Part shown: one piece after another, positions 33,568-46,904 of the stretch
How the letters are laid out: every line of letters starts with the position of its first letter
How positions within the stretch are numbered: position 1 is the first letter of the stretch
Source: Amaurobius ferox
Lineage: Eukaryota; Arthropoda; Arachnida; Araneae; Amaurobiidae
DNA: 64,000 nucleotides
Assembly: GCA_951213105.1 (NCBI GenBank)
Contig: OX578137.1
Location: 60,958,736 to 61,022,735, forward strand
Direction of reading: 5' to 3'
Made by a program: the position numbers and the translations under genes
The notes under the pieces: generated by a model
The model's database searches: none
Told to the model about the DNA's origin: nothing
What the model saw: the letters and a program-made list of their open reading frames with translations, nothing else

Positions 33568-34590
33568 ACAAGCAAGATCAATCATGCATAAAGCATTGAT
33601 TGTGAAACACTTTCCAATTGCAGGGCACTTTTAATTAAACATCTCTTAAATGCGATACATTCAGCGGTGATATTGTTTAAATTATCACAGTACTACAATA
33701 ATTTATTTTAATTAAAAACTTAAAACCATGGAGTTAAAAGTACTTTCTAACTCCATGCTTAAAACTTCATCGAAACAGGTAATGCTTTAAAATCGTCTGC
33801 TTCTCTACAAAAAATCACTGAATATTTCATCCATATCACCTATATTCCAGACTCCAGAGATAAATAATTTTGCATTAAAATAATTCAGCAATTTTTATAC
33901 AACTCTACATCTTATCTTACAGCTTGATTCGTTTACATTCTGCATACGTTAAGAATAGGCTTCGTTGGAGAAATAATGAAAGTTTGACAATCATTTAAAC
34001 TAAGAAATATTGTAATTGCGTTAGCGCAGAATATAGAAGCACAAAAAATACGAAAAAATAAAGCGGTTTAAGGACGGATGCAACACTATAAATTAAAAAA
34101 AAATTTGAAGATCACGATTTTGACAATGAGAAAAAAATATGGGTGCCATATTTTATTTTGAAGGGGGCCAAGTGATCTCTTTAATATGGGTGTAATTATT
34201 ATTTAAATTTTTATTTAAAAAAAACCACCCAACATATTTTGCTCAAATTTTTTTATATATTTTAAGCTGTAATTTGAATGTTTTCTAAAATTTTCCAAGC
34301 AATTTGTGAATTTTAACTTTGTTTAAAATTTTTTGAAAAATTAGGTTCTACAGAGATCAATGTATTTAACTTTTTCAACCCGGGTTCAATTCAAAACTAA
34401 TTGGGTGATATTATTCATTTATATTCCCATATGTTCCACAGACCGCCTGAACAACATACTAAACTCTAATTTTAATGTAGGCATTTTTACGGCAGTTATC
34501 GTGCGAACGGACAGACAGACTGACAGAATGAACAACGTCATAAGCACTTTTCAACTATGTTGAAGAGTATTAAAAACTGCATTGAATATA
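33568..34590 (+). repeat. Family M-D, copy 3 (uninterrupted)
   Basis: Runs from AAGATCAATCATGCATAAAG to the CTTTTCAACTATGTTG end. M and D are joined through AAGCGGTTTAAGGACGGAT. It contains a short ATGGAGTTA / TAACTCCAT inverted repeat at about 33728-33762. It serves as the reference for the interruption in copy 2. Confidence 0.7.
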
Positions 34591-35149
34591 CTGACGTTTA
34601 TTATTAAAGATAAAGATGAATATGAAAGGACAGTTACTTTCTTAGGCATACGTTTTAAAACATCATAAATAATTTTGTGAGCATTTATGAAAATTAAAAT
34701 ATTGCGTTGGAAGTAATACATATAATAAAAATATCATGTCGTTATTTCTTTGTGTACTTTCAATTTTATAGACTATAAAACGGTATACAGTCCTCCATAC
34801 TCTTCTATAACTGAGTAATTTAGTCATTAAAACCGCTGAGATTGCCCATAAAAGAGGAAATTAATCAATGAAAATGGAGAAATCACATTTTGATAGCGTT
34901 ATAAATATTTATTTCTTTTGCATGGATAATTTTATTGGAATGTCATATTTCGTTTTGGATATTTGAGAATTAATTATTTTTAAATACTATTAAATCAATC
35001 ATAAGCAAAATCAAAGGTTTAGTTAGAAAAGTTTTAACAACAAAAATACAACTTCTAAGACAAATGCATATTTTACTTTCCTTTTTATGTGCTTCACATG
35101 ATGTCAAGGATATATTTCAAAACAGCCCGGATCATTGCTGGATATTTAT
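34591..35149. other. Unassigned spacer
   Basis: AT-rich, no recognisable gene or repeat. Confidence 0.45.
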
Positions 35150-36110
35150 ATTTTTATTTTATCATGCGTAGTATTGGCCAAGTATTGCTTTCACAAAAAT
35201 TTTCGATTTCGAGATTTTGATGCTAATATATGTTTCGTTGTTGCTGTTGTTACTGATGACCTCCTGTTTCGGCGAAGCCGATTCAGGGCCAGTGGCGCAG
35301 GAAGCAACGATGAAAGACACAAGACGAGAGATCAAAGTTTATTACAAGAACGCATCAGTGACAAAGATCGGAGGGGGTGCAGCTTTACATTTAGACGAGG
35401 ACCCAGAAGACGGGAGACTGACTTTATCCTCGAGAAACATCCATGCCTTATTCGGGATTCGAACCCGAGCCCACAAGACAACAGCCGAAGACGCTATCCA
35501 CTTCATCGCCCGGGGCTGCATATATGTTTTAAGACCTCCTGAACACGTTTTGACTATTTTTGGAGTGATGTCTGTCTGAGTGATTTCTTGTGTACACTAT
35601 AGCAACCACAAATATTAATGGATTTTCACGATATATCCGTTTTTTTTATAAAAAAAAATATAGAACTGATGGGATCTTTCTAAATTCGAGCGAAAACTTA
35701 TATTTTTAACATAGCAGCATTGGACAAAATTTGATATAACCATGCATAAAAGGGTATATTTATATCTCAATGATCACAAAACTTAGTAGATTGAATCAGT
35801 GTTATGAAATATAGTCGGGATATAATCTTTTGATTGTGACGTCATTAGCCCCTCTGGGGGGGGGGGAAGTTACTCCTCCCTACGGGGTAAATCAAGTATG
35901 GCACCAGTCAAAAGATTTTTCATTCCCTTTAAAATGAAGGGTAACACGTCATAATTTTAATCATTTGGATCCACGATACCGAAATTTTCCAAATTTTTCT
36001 TATAAAATTTGGAAAAAAAATACTACTAAAAATGGATTCTGGTATGAAAAAGCCAAGTTGAGCCACACTCCAGATAATTTTGATCTCTTATAGAATTACT
36101 TTTCTTTACT
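35150..36110 (+). repeat. Dispersed repeat family C, copy 1 (interrupted by SINE)
   Basis: Matches 50130-50640 through TCGATTT-AGATTTTGAT, TGTTTTA-GACC-CCTGAACAC, TTTTGACTATTTTTGGAGTG, TTTCTTGTGTACAC, ACATAGCAGCATTGGAC, GTGACGTCATTAGC and AAAATGGATTCTGGTATGA. A ten-G run follows GTGACGTCATTAGCCCCTCT. The SINE at 35236-35519 splits it. Class unknown. Confidence 0.7.
35226..35529 (-). mobile_element. tRNA-derived SINE with 10-bp target duplication
   Basis: ATATATGTTT flanks the element at 35226-35235 and 35520-35529, and the other family C copy has one uninterrupted CATATGTTTTAGGACC at 50170. The 284-bp SINE (35236-35519) reads on the minus strand. Its tRNA-like head has GATGAAGTGGATAGCG (A box) and GGGTTCGAATCCC (B box). 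A body follows with AAAGTCAGTCT and GTAAAGCTGCA, and the tail is GTAACAACAGCAACAACG. Two overlapping plus-strand frames through it have no coding meaning. Confidence 0.82.
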
Positions 36111-38057
36111 CTTTAAAAATTTCTTTTATGAAACATCGTCCACATTTAGATTAGCATAACTAAAGTACATATTAGAAATTGCTATTTATTGCGAGTTCGG
36201 AATATTATATTTCGATATATGTATTATTATACATTTGGAGTTCGCAGATAATCTTGTTTCCGGAGCTAGAATTTTTCTTTCGGATTCGAGGCCGCTACAA
36301 CGATATGCAAAAAAAAAAAGTATTTATATTTAATTCTCGACATTCATTTATGTAGCGTAACACTGTTGCTAGAAAATAAAAGTAAACTATTTTCAGAAAT
36401 GGATATATTTTTTAACTATTAAAATTATGTTCAGTAATTAAAACAAAAGAACACTGATTGCTAACCATAAAAAGATAGAGCTATTTGTACATATATAGGC
36501 GAAAAAACTAAGGGCCGTACAGGGAGGACCCCCTTTAGTTTCAATTTTTCACCATTTGTTGAATATATTAAAAAATCAAGAACTTTTTACTTTAAATGCT
36601 CTCGTAAAAATATAAACCGGTATAACAATTGTCAAACGTGTTTTTGTTTCTCCAGATATTTTAGCAGCCCCATTGGTGACCATTAAACTTAAATATTTGT
36701 TCACTTATAGCATCATCCATAGGACACAATCTAATTTAGCCAGAATTTCGATTTACCTCTTGGGGGGGGGGGAAGAAAATAAGCTTTTCAGAAGTTATTC
36801 CATACCGTCAGAAGGTCCCTTATCTGACTTAGAGGACTGATTCTTTGTACACTTATGGTATCAACTACGAGATTTCTGTCTTTGGCATACGGTGAATTTG
36901 GAGACAAAAAACATGTTCGTATTAAACAGAGTTCCATTTAAGTTCAGACAAGTTAACAGAGTTCATTCCAGATTCCAATTTACAAAGATTTCACTGTGCA
37001 TGAAAAGGTTCAATTCTTAACATAAACTATAGATAGCGTGGAAGCTTAGTATAGTTTAATACAAACTTCCGTGACATTTAATGGCTCGGGTTTTCCTTAC
37101 GAATATTATTTTTTTTGAGAAAGTAAGTATGAAACACAAATAGAAAAAAAATGCATCAAGGTGAAAGTTTATACATTAGAAATGACGAAAAGTCTATTTG
37201 GCGACAAAACTTCCTTCGCATTAGCAGTTATCTTGATCGTTTTTTATTCTGCAGTACGCTTAAAATAAAATTGTTTTTCCCTATAGATAGATTTCAGAAA
37301 TAATACTTGTTAATAGTGAGTTGAATGCGGCTATGAAGGTCCCCATATATGACGAAACTTGCAGCGAGTTAAATTAAAAACGTGCTTACAAAACGTGCTA
37401 AATTAAAAGTTAGATCAAAAGAGTACTAAAATAACTGCCTTTAACAGTAGATCGTTGGATAAGACAACCCATCATATAACGGGCATACTTTTAAATTAAA
37501 TTTCTTGAATATATGATTTATTTTTCAACTATCGTTTCATTTTACTTCCTCATACTATTGCATAGAGAAACTTCCTAAAATCTATGAAATTCTAATTTTT
37601 AACACTAAATAATATTTACAGACTTCCTAAACAATTTTCGAGCCCTTTAGGAAATATATCCGTGTGTTTGTGTTTTTGTTGTGAGGTCTCTCTTTACGCT
37701 GTGCATCTTTGAGCTATTGAATACTCAATGTAAAAGAACTAGATCAAGTTGCACTTTTCTTAATTCACATGATAATAACCTGCATATTTCGAATTTTAAG
37801 ATTTTCATAGTTCATTTCCTGTAGGAAACAATGATAATTTCCAGAACAATGGAATTTATTTTAATGGACATGGACTTGATGTTCTAATCATTCTTCCATT
37901 TTTAGCGACCGGAACTTGAACCATTTTCTCGTCACTTGATATTGCTATGGCGCACCACGGGTGGGGGTGGGGGGGAGTAGGGCGAATCACATTACATCCG
38001 AAACGGACACCACAACATCCATGCCTGCAGATGGAATTCGACTCCACAAAACTACAC
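36111..38057. other. Unassigned stretch
   Basis: AT-rich with a poly-G run near 36763-36772. Short frames without recognisable domains; no repeats identified. Confidence 0.5.
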
Positions 38058-38384
38058 AGTATCATAAGTCGATCATATTCCGTATAATAGTAGTATAATT
38101 ATTTCTGAAGCAACAACATAAAACCCGGCAGTCGAGAGGGTGCAAGGAAACGCTTGTCTTATACCCCACTCTGTTATCGGGCAGCTCAGAACACTGAAAA
38201 TAGCGGCAAATTGATAGTTGGAACTACGCTATGGTTGTAAATAAAATAATGTAGGGTAAGATGGAGTAAGTAATACTTTACACTTTAATTACATTATAAA
38301 TTGGTTAAAATCTCATTCAAAGTCAAAATTTGTAGCTTCTGAAATGGTTATACTACTATTATACGGAATACGACTTATGATACT
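38058..38384. mobile_element. Inverted-repeat element (MITE-like), 327 bp
   Basis: The left arm (38058-38110) starts AGTATCATAAGTCG and includes ATTCCGTATAATAGTAGTAT. The right arm (38336-38384) is its complement, with a 3-4 base gap and a few mismatches. The 225-bp interior is non-coding. No clear target duplication, so the superfamily is open. Confidence 0.75.
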
Positions 38385-39299
38385 ATGCATATTTAAAGAA
38401 TAATAATGATATCCTAACGTACTGGCATGTTTCTTACTATTATTGAAGTTATCGGTTATTCAGTGTTGAATAATGTAGTTCTAATAAGCAAAATAAAAAA
38501 AGATCCATTTGATGTCATTTGCTGATACGTAAACATTATTTTTAACGAACTTGTATATAAATTATCTTTTACGATGTTAAGTGACACGCCAAGACATCTC
38601 CATAACCGATAAATTGTTATAATCGAACTCTTTATAAGCGGGTTCGAATGTATATGAATTTTTCATTTTTATGAGTAACATTTTTAAACATACATTATTT
38701 TTCAGTCCATATAATTCTATCAATTGATTCTTAAATCATTTCCTTTCAGACATGAAATATTGAAGAGAATAAGGAGAAGAATAAAAAACAATATTCCATC
38801 GGAGAAGAAAACTTTTTAGTTTTCATTCCACAAAATTTCTCTGTTATGAATTCAAATTCAAATGATCATTTGTTCTAAAAAGAACACGATTGGCAAAGTT
38901 CGATTGTGAATATAAAACGGCCTTGATACATTAAGCAGTTTTATGTTGAAGTATATTTGCGTTAGAGTTTTCCTTTATTTTGAATAGAATTTCTTAAACT
39001 GTGTTCAGTAAAGAAGTGATTTTCAATGTGTGCTTCCGGGAGCTGCAGGCCACTCAAAGAAGATATTGAAAATCATTTTTACATTGTTTAGCTTTACTTT
39101 CCCTAAAATATATAGTATGTGCAAAGGAAAAATACTGTGATGGAATCAAAATCTAATTTACTAAATTTGATAAGTTATACTGTTATTCATACGATTAACT
39201 ACTCTGCGAAGTTATAGAAACACTAGTAGTTATATCCGACGTTTTCTTATGATGTACAAATTCTAATAGTAGTTTAAATAAAATTGTTCTTTCAATACA
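38385..39299. other. Unassigned stretch
   Basis: Nothing recognised except a short CTTTCCCTAAAATATATAG at about 39101, which may be the left edge of a family B fragment. Confidence 0.45.
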
Positions 39300-39465
39300 A
39301 TTCAAAACAAAACTGTATGAATTTTAACATTATCCAAAATTAATATTATTCTAAATTGTCGACGGGGAAAGAGGGTGTGAGCAGATTTAATAGTTTAGAT
39401 AATTTTGTATAAATTGTAATATAAATTTTGGATAATGTTAAGATTAATATAGTATTGTTTTGAAT
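39300..39465. repeat. 49-bp inverted repeat with 68-bp loop
   Basis: ATTCAAAACAA...TTAACATTATCCAAAATT at 39300-39348 is matched by its complement at 39417-39465, with about 44 of 49 positions pairing. No target duplication is evident. It could be a small MITE or a local inverted duplication. Confidence 0.7.
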
Positions 39466-42400
39466 CCAATCTGCCTACATTCTTAATTTGTTTCAATTTC
39501 GTGTCTAATTAAAATTTATCTTCTTCTTTTTCCCTGTGCACTGTGAGGGAGCGCTGAAAACTTATTTCTTTTTTTTGTTTATTTTTTACATTTTATTTAT
39601 TTTTTTTTATTCTGTGCAGTGTGTGTGTGGGAGAGGGGGGGGTAACATCGAAAACTTTTTTTCTCATCTTATTTATTTTTTAATTATTTATTTATTTTAC
39701 ATAATTTACCTCAAATCTACGTGTATGGATTGCCGTGTTAGAACCAGAAAATCGTAAGAAAGAGCTAATTTATGTTGTTGTTTTTACACAATATTTAAAT
39801 CACAAATTTGCATGGAGTTCTTTCAAAATAATAGTATAAGAAGTCAGAGCAGAAGTGAAACGTACCCAACTATGAAAATCCCTCTAAATTTAAATGACTG
39901 CTTAGAACGTTACAGCAATTGCAACACGTAATTACGCGCATAGAAACTTATTTGAGACCATGCAATTTTCAGCAAATAAAAGCAAGCAAAAAGTAATGCT
40001 GGGACATAAAATATTGTAATTACAGAAAAAACATTTCAGATCATTCTTTTCAATATATTTTAAAATACAGCTGTAAAAGGTAAACTGCCAATTTTCTCCC
40101 CCCCCCCTCCATCCCCTCCTTAGAATAGATAGAACTATACGAATCCTAAAAAGCAAAAATTTATTCAAAATTCAAATAACATGTAATGGGGAAAGGGAAT
40201 CACTGTATCTCAAAATAGCGTTGAGTTTAATTATTCGAAGAGCTCTCACTAATGCCTCACCAGGACGTGTTTGGAACTTTCATCACACTATTGAATTGAA
40301 AATCACTCGAAAAAAAAGCAATTTGTTTCACCTAATGATAGGCATGAAAGACCCCCCCCCCCCTTTAAAAATTACTGATTCCGGGCATTTCCAAGAAATA
40401 ATCGTTTTCGAATGTTTTTTGAGTAGAGAGGAAGCACGAAGTATTGCCAGAATTTCGTGAAAAATATGCATTTTTATTAACTGTTGTACTGTATACATGG
40501 AGAGGTAAACTTATTAGGACAACTAATACTTCGGCAAGACTAAATTGAATGCACTGTAAATGCAATACTGTGACAGGCTATTTACTCAGTTTTGTTTTCA
40601 TACATCCTCATGGTTTCCAGAAAGACGGATTTGCTTTTGTACATCTATTTAAAATACATTTTTGATGAGATACGAAAAGCCATAAATACAAGGATGTCTA
40701 TCGCGACCAGAAGCGGAAGCAAAGCAGTGTATCTAGCTGCATGTTTAGTAACTAATAAGTTTATTTCATGAAAGTAGTAAAATTCTCAAAATATTAAGTT
40801 AAATTGAATGTTAGTGGAGTTAAAAATGTGTAATCAAATAAAACATTCTATTTGGTGCGCGAAATTATTTCAATGAATTTTTAACCATAGACTTCAGATT
40901 ATCTGATCTTTGAACTTAGATATATCAGTGTATAGAACGAAATTTTAAATTTGAGCTTCGTCATGGCCTGAAATATGATTAGTTCAATCTATGTTCAAAA
41001 CTTTATTCGAATCGGTTGAACTTTACTATGTCAACGAAACTTTGGTACACTATCAGATTTTAGTCAGTGTTAATGTAACTGCGCCCGGAAGTTGCTCGCT
41101 TCAAAAATTGTATGAATTCCAATTCCGAAAATCAGCTGAGTTGAACTTAAAACATTTGTTTAATACATCAAAATTTAATGTCTAATTGTTGATAAAATTT
41201 CATATATAAATTACAAAATTTAGCAGATGCTTGCAGACTTTTTGCTTGTGAGAATAGCACATTCAATATGTCCTTAATTGAAAACGATTAGTCACGTAAT
41301 TTGCATATGTCTACTTTCATATTAAGAAAGTGTTGAAAGTACTGTACAGTTAATGCTTTTGATTTCTGTTAATGTTTCTTCAGCTCTTACGATGTAATTT
41401 GCGGTGAACTGTAAGTTGAGGGGCCATCTAACTTGCTCTCTTATACAGATTATCTGTAATTGACGAATTGTTGCCCTTCTGGGTTGGACTCAACTGTTTG
41501 TCCAGCTTGTGCATCAGGTAGCAGACAACCTTTCAGATATTATCCAGTGCTTTGCCTGATGGTTTTATTGCTATGCATACTCTAACAACTGCTGCTTTTG
41601 AACAGTTCACAAGTGCAGGCGTTTTACTAATGCTTGCATCACTGGTGAATGTCCATAATCATTTCACGAAGTCCGCCCGATCAAGTCTTTTGCCCATTAT
41701 TTCTTGGGGACAACACATACTACATCTTTCAGGTCTATCTTTCAAGACAGCCTTCATATTTCCATTTCTATACGATTAAGGGATCTACCATCAGCAATAT
41801 CAACTATCCCGTAGATATTGCAATCCATAAAATGACCTGGAAATTACAATTTGACCACTTTGGCTATAATTCAAAAGCATTTACTCTCTGTTAGTCATTT
41901 TTGTTATAAAATATTCGAATTAGCGTATCAATTCTAATATGAACAGTTTTACTGCTTTTTACGTTCCTGGTATCTGGATGAGTCTTAGAATCGAGGGCAT
42001 TATTCAGTCGTTGTTTGTGAAACTTGGTACAGGATGCATCGCCTGTCGGAACGGATCAAGTGAGTCAGCGCATATAAAGTAGATATACCAGTGATGTACT
42101 GAGAAACCTTATGGATATTTGGAATAAGTAACTTTTAAATCAAATTTGCATTTAGAATAAGTAAGTTTTTAAATTAAAGTTCAAATTCAAGTTTTCTGCT
42201 TAAAAGGCTCCCATTTAGATGTCAAGGACATTCAATTGCTCCAATTAACTCATATTTTACCACCATCCTAAAAATCAGGTAGCGCGTATAACCAGTTTGA
42301 GCATCACTGCAAATGTATATTTTGATTTCATTTCAACGTTCGTTGAAGTTTTTCCATATTTACAGAATCAAAAGTTACATCCTTACGACTTAATGGATTT

Positions 42401-43828
42401 TATATGGAGACTAAACTGCTTCAGAGTATTTTTAATTTGATACAATGTTGAGTTTTTTAAATTTATAAGATGAAAAATAATCCTATGCTTTTTGACCGTA
42501 AATAAAAAATAGGTATATATATTTTATAGGTAATTGCTTAGTATTATTCTGGCAAAAATGGTTTACAAATATATTTAAAGAGCAATTTGTAGACGCTAAG
42601 TTATACATTTTATCACTGTTTGTTTGGGAGGATAAACCTATCAGAAAGTAGAGTTAAAGTTTTGCTGAACGCCTTTTAAATTTATTCCCTCTTTTCTTGG
42701 GTTAAAACATGCGTACTAAAATGTTTGTACAATAATCTTAAATTCTTCTACATTTGGTGAAATATGGGTTAACGTTTCCTTGTCAGCGGAAAAGAAAATA
42801 CTACTTTACAATGGTATGCATTTGATAATTGATGAGATACGGTAAGGTATAAAATTTTACAATGTATATCTTACTTTAAAATGTAAGATTTAAAATGATA
42901 TAAATATAGAAGATAACTAGCACAAAAAATGAATAATATGAATAATAACAAAAATTATTAATTAAAAATAAAATATTTTAAGATTTTGACCAATATTCGA
43001 TGTATCATTTTCGTGTTACGTTCGGACAAAATAAATATATGTGTGACTTACACTTCTTTTATAAAATGTACACATAGAACTTTTATTTAGAACAACATGA
43101 AATAATGAAAAGCATATAAGGAGTAGATATTGCAACGAAGTAGATCAAAATAATCTGAAACTTTTAAACCAATGTGTTCATAATTAAATCTAGGAGTGTA
43201 TAAGGTGTATTTTAACTATTTTAACTATGAAATATAAGACTGTTGTCTGTTTAAGTAAATGGATGATAGATCGTCGATTAGCTAGGCGGTGATCCCATGG
43301 TCTAATCTCGATTTCTACAAGAATTGTTTACAATAATGCTTGAGTAAATAAATCCTTCAAGTTAAATGCAATAGCTGAATCTCATATCAGATTTATTAAT
43401 TATCACTGAGGTTTCAAAAATATGTAATTCCGATTTTTCAAAGAGTAGTATATGTAAACGATTTTAAATTCGTCATATTCCTACCACTCCAAGAATAACA
43501 AGTGTGACAGTCTTTAAACTAGAAACTGGAAATGATTGCTTGCTAAAATAATTACCCAGATTTGACATCTAATTATAACATTTCCGATGAGGGAGTACCT
43601 ATGCCGACGTAAAATGACGCCTCACTCTCTGTGCTCTATTCTTTTTGGCAACAGTATTTTTGGCAGATACTGAAAGGCCAGAGATCTGATAAGACGATTG
43701 TACAGCAGCCCGGCCAGTACATACTCATCGTTCTTTGACCATTGTTTTTTCTTCGATGTTCTAAAAGTTATGCCAATGTTTTATCTGATTTTTCTGTTTC
43801 TTTTGATGGAATATAATGGTATATAGAT
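39466..43828. other. Unassigned 4.3-kb stretch
   Basis: T-rich block at 39540-39710, C-runs at 40098 and 40352, otherwise AT-rich. The frames at 41552-41779 and 41649-41894 overlap in different frames and have no recognisable domain. I find no exon that I can support. Confidence 0.5.
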
Positions 43829-44176
43829 GTATTTCTGTACCGTTGTTTTAATTAAAATATCATTTCGCAATTGTTGCTATTAACTTGATGTTGTTGAAAG
43901 GAAAAGGATCAAATGGAAAAGGATCCGAAGGAAAAGAAATGAGGTGATTTTAGAAAGGAGGTGGTGAAGATTCATGAGGAGAATGTAAGGTCCACACCAA
44001 CTATCTAAGAACATTCTGCACCATTGCTTTAATTAAGAACTCAATTCACAATTGCTGCTACTAACTTGATGTTGTTGGAAGGAAAATGATCAAAAGGAAA
44101 AGGAATGATGTGGTTAAAAGAATGAGGTGGGGAAGATTCATGAAGATAATGTAAGGTCTACTTCAATTATCTACGA
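43829..44176 (+). repeat. Two-copy tandem duplication, about 181-bp period
   Basis: Unit 1 (43829-44010) and unit 2 (44011-44176) share TTAACTTGATGTTGTTG, GGAAAAGGATCAAA, AAGATTCATGA and TCTA-GAACATTCT in order. Unit 2 is slightly shorter. The units are diverged, so the duplication is not recent. Confidence 0.8.
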
Positions 44177-45923
44177 ACATTCTATCAGCTGAGTGGCATA
44201 TATATCATTGATAAGGCATTGACTGACCATTCAAAGATCATTGATTTGAATCTCGGTTTGGAAACAAGTTATTAAGTTTGATATGAGATTCAGGTGAAAA
44301 TGAAGGTATGAAGTATTTTGAATATAAAATGAGTATTTTGCTATAAATATAAAATTCCTTTAATGCTTGAATGTTCGACTATATCATAACAATTTAGCAA
44401 AAACTGTGCGTTCTTAAAAAAGATAAAATTGTGAAACAATTCGAACAAAAATAACAGATTTTAAAAGAGAAAGCTCAAAGTAAAGTCGTAAAAATAGAAG
44501 ACATTTCCATCAAAATTCTGAATTTTGTCAATATAAACGATTTCCTTTTTCAAGAATCAAGGAGGATGAACTGAAGGATTTCAATTTTACGCACTGTTGA
44601 TTCGAGCAAACGACTATATTCATACTTTTATTTTTGCGGCAACGGGAACTAACTCCAAACGAATCAGGAAAATCCGGAAAAGCAGGAAAAAAACTTTCTA
44701 TACTCGACCTTCTAGTAAAAGAAAAATTCGATTACATTATCAGACATTAGGAAGGGATAGAAAAGAGCACAGGAAGGAACTTTTTATTCACTCTCCAATG
44801 ATTGAATGCCACAATAACAAACGATTCCACTTTTGGCAAATTTTTTGGCCACTTCCTGTTTTACTTTTAAGTATATTCAGGACTTTTTCTATAATTGTTT
44901 TCATAGAATATTCGATAAAAATTACTGAATATTTAATAAATAAAATGTTTTAAAAGATCCTTCGAAAACATGAAAAGATGGAACTTGTCACGCAGCTTCA
45001 ATAGGGTTTCTTTTTAAGTAGTATAGTAGTTTAAAATATAGATATAAATGTAGTAATATTTTATTTTTATTTTCTATTTTTGGACATGATGTTTTGGTAT
45101 TATAGTTGCGCTCTTTTCCTGGCACCTGAAATATTTTTCTGCATAATTTTTTTCCGTATAAAATAGTTTATTTTTAAAGTTCATTTTATTTGTTTATTCT
45201 GATGTGGGCGCCTTAATTTAGTTACTTGTTTAGTTGTGTTTTCAGTTAGTCCAAAGTGCGCCTTTATAAGATTATATTTGTGAATAATTTAGTCAATTAT
45301 AAGGAAAGTATTGTGATAGTGTCAAAACTCATATACTCGCGAGTTTTGATGTATTTATACCTGATGAGTGTCACTGAATACGATTTAACAAATTTTTCAA
45401 TGATGTATGCGTGTTTATATCTGTGAAGCTGTGGCCGCGATATCGCAGAAACAAATTGAAACGGAATTAGCTGAAGATTGAGCTTAAATCATGACTGCTG
45501 TAGATTTGGCATCAAGTTTCTGAGAAAGTTGGGTGATTCACTAAGGATATTAGCTTCGGATTCTTTTTCATTTATGATTTAAAATTTTCCAATCAGCATC
45601 TATTTTTTTTCAGAATCGGTTATGGATTCTTGAATCATGAAATAGCTTTGACGTTGACTATAATGGATTCAGTATTAAATTCTTGCACGAGTAGGTGGCC
45701 TTACTTAGGATTTCCCTTTCGGTTCTAGAGATATAAGTTCGGATTAAAAAAATTAATATTTTCCTTACAACTTATGTTTCTCAGAACTAGCTACTGATAG
45801 AACTTGGATCATGACTGATATCGATTTAACCTCGAATTTAGGAAGGCGAAGGATGTTTCAGTACATATTATCACTTTCAATTCTGGGAATGTTACTAGTT
45901 TTTCCGAAAATTCGCATGACTGT
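44177..45923. other. Unassigned stretch
   Basis: Holds a 118-codon open frame (44597-44953) predicted to be basic with a hydrophobic segment near its end. There is no recognisable family, conserved start context or second copy. I do not call it a gene. Confidence 0.45.
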
Positions 45924-46018
45924 GCAAAATCAATGTAGAAAGCCCAGACCACACGACCAACCCGAAGGCTTATGGTAACTGTTTGTGTGGCCGGAGTGTG
46001 CAAAATCAATGTGTAAAA
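45924..46018 (-). repeat. Module E, copy 2, between short direct repeats
   Basis: The minus strand carries CCTTCGGGTTGGTCGTGTGG as in the Helitron at 1990. On the plus strand the module lies between two copies of TGTGCAAAATCAATGT (about 45924-45939 and 45997-46012), so it may be an insertion or one repeat of a small duplication. Confidence 0.5.
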
Positions 46019-46211
46019 GAGAGTAAAAAATTCTTAATAATTCCTTCGAAAACGAAGTGTTAGGAATGGATACCACTTGTCAGCATATGGAGGCTTCTTC
46101 ATAAACTTCTTGTTTAAAGTGCGCTAATAATGGGTCTAATTTTCACCTAGTTTTAGTTTTTTATATAATATATCCACACATAAAAATTCATGGCGGATGA
46201 ATATTCGTTCT

Positions 46212-46855
46212 TAAAGAATACACTCATATTGCAGATAATAGTATCCATGGACAGGTTTAACGATTATTATGTGCTCATCAGCATGGAATAACCGTTATCT
46301 GCAGTGGTAGCAAGAAAACTAGCTAATCTAGGTATTTTTGCAAACTTCCGTGGGAACAGACAATTGCAGTCTTTTGACATAAAATTCGTTACCAATTTAG
46401 CTTGGCCTACACGATATTGCAAAGGCTACGCTTTAAAGTGTAAGGAACGCCCCTTTCTGGTGGGTTCTTATGGTTTTGAACTTGGTCTTTGCAACTTTGT
46501 GCAAATTGCGAATGAAATTTATGCCAGGTACGTGTATTGACATAAAATTCGTTAATAATTTAGCTTGGCCTACACGTTGTTGCAAAGGCTACGCTTTAAA
46601 GTTTAAGGAACGCCCTTTCTGGTGAGTTCTTGTGGTTTTGAACTTGGTCTTTGCAACTTTGTGCAAATTGCGAATGAAATTTATGCCAGGTACGTGTAAA
46701 GTCTGCAATTGTCAGTTCACACTGAGCAAAATTTTGGCAAATAAGAAGTTTCCTTGCTATCATTGTAGTTAACGGTTATTCCATGCTTATGAGTACATAA
46801 AAAGCGTGAAACTGGTCCATGTATACTGTTATCTGTAATGGAAGTATCTTTACTT
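46212..46855. mobile_element. Foldback element with duplicated core
   Basis: The left arm (about 46212-46375) and the right arm (about 46700-46855) are complementary over roughly 150 bp. They share GCAGATAATAGTAT, CATGGACAGGTTTAACG, CATGGAATAACCGTTA and GACAATTGCAGTCTTTTGAC, with scattered mismatches. The single-copy centre has become a tandem pair of 163-bp units. Outer boundaries and target duplication are uncertain. Confidence 0.75.
46376..46700 (+). repeat. 163-bp tandem duplication inside the foldback element
   Basis: GACATAAAATTCGTTA starts both units (46376 and 46539), and both end ATGCCAGGTACGTGTA. They are nearly identical, differing by a few substitutions and one-base gaps, so the duplication is much younger than the diverged arms. 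Confidence 0.9.
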
Positions 46856-46904
46856 TTTTAATGCCTCTTTCTGGCGGATTCTTGTGGTTTTTAGTTTACG
46901 TGTT

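Noticed and set aside
35465..35519. A functional tRNA gene on the minus strand.
   Set aside because: Promoter boxes are good, but the sequence continues into a SINE body and tail and is bounded by a target duplication. No proper acceptor stem was found.
35135..35579. Two overlapping frames of 135 and 120 codons as a gene.
   Set aside because: Both run across a SINE inserted between ATATATGTTT target duplications; the translations are artefacts of SINE sequence.
41552..41894. Overlapping 75- and 81-codon frames as an exon.
   Set aside because: Different frames, no recognisable domain, and no splice sites that would favour either.
44597..44953. A 118-codon frame with a basic start and a hydrophobic segment.
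   Set aside because: No recognisable family, no second copy and no splice or promoter context. Basic and hydrophobic stretches are expected by chance in this base composition.
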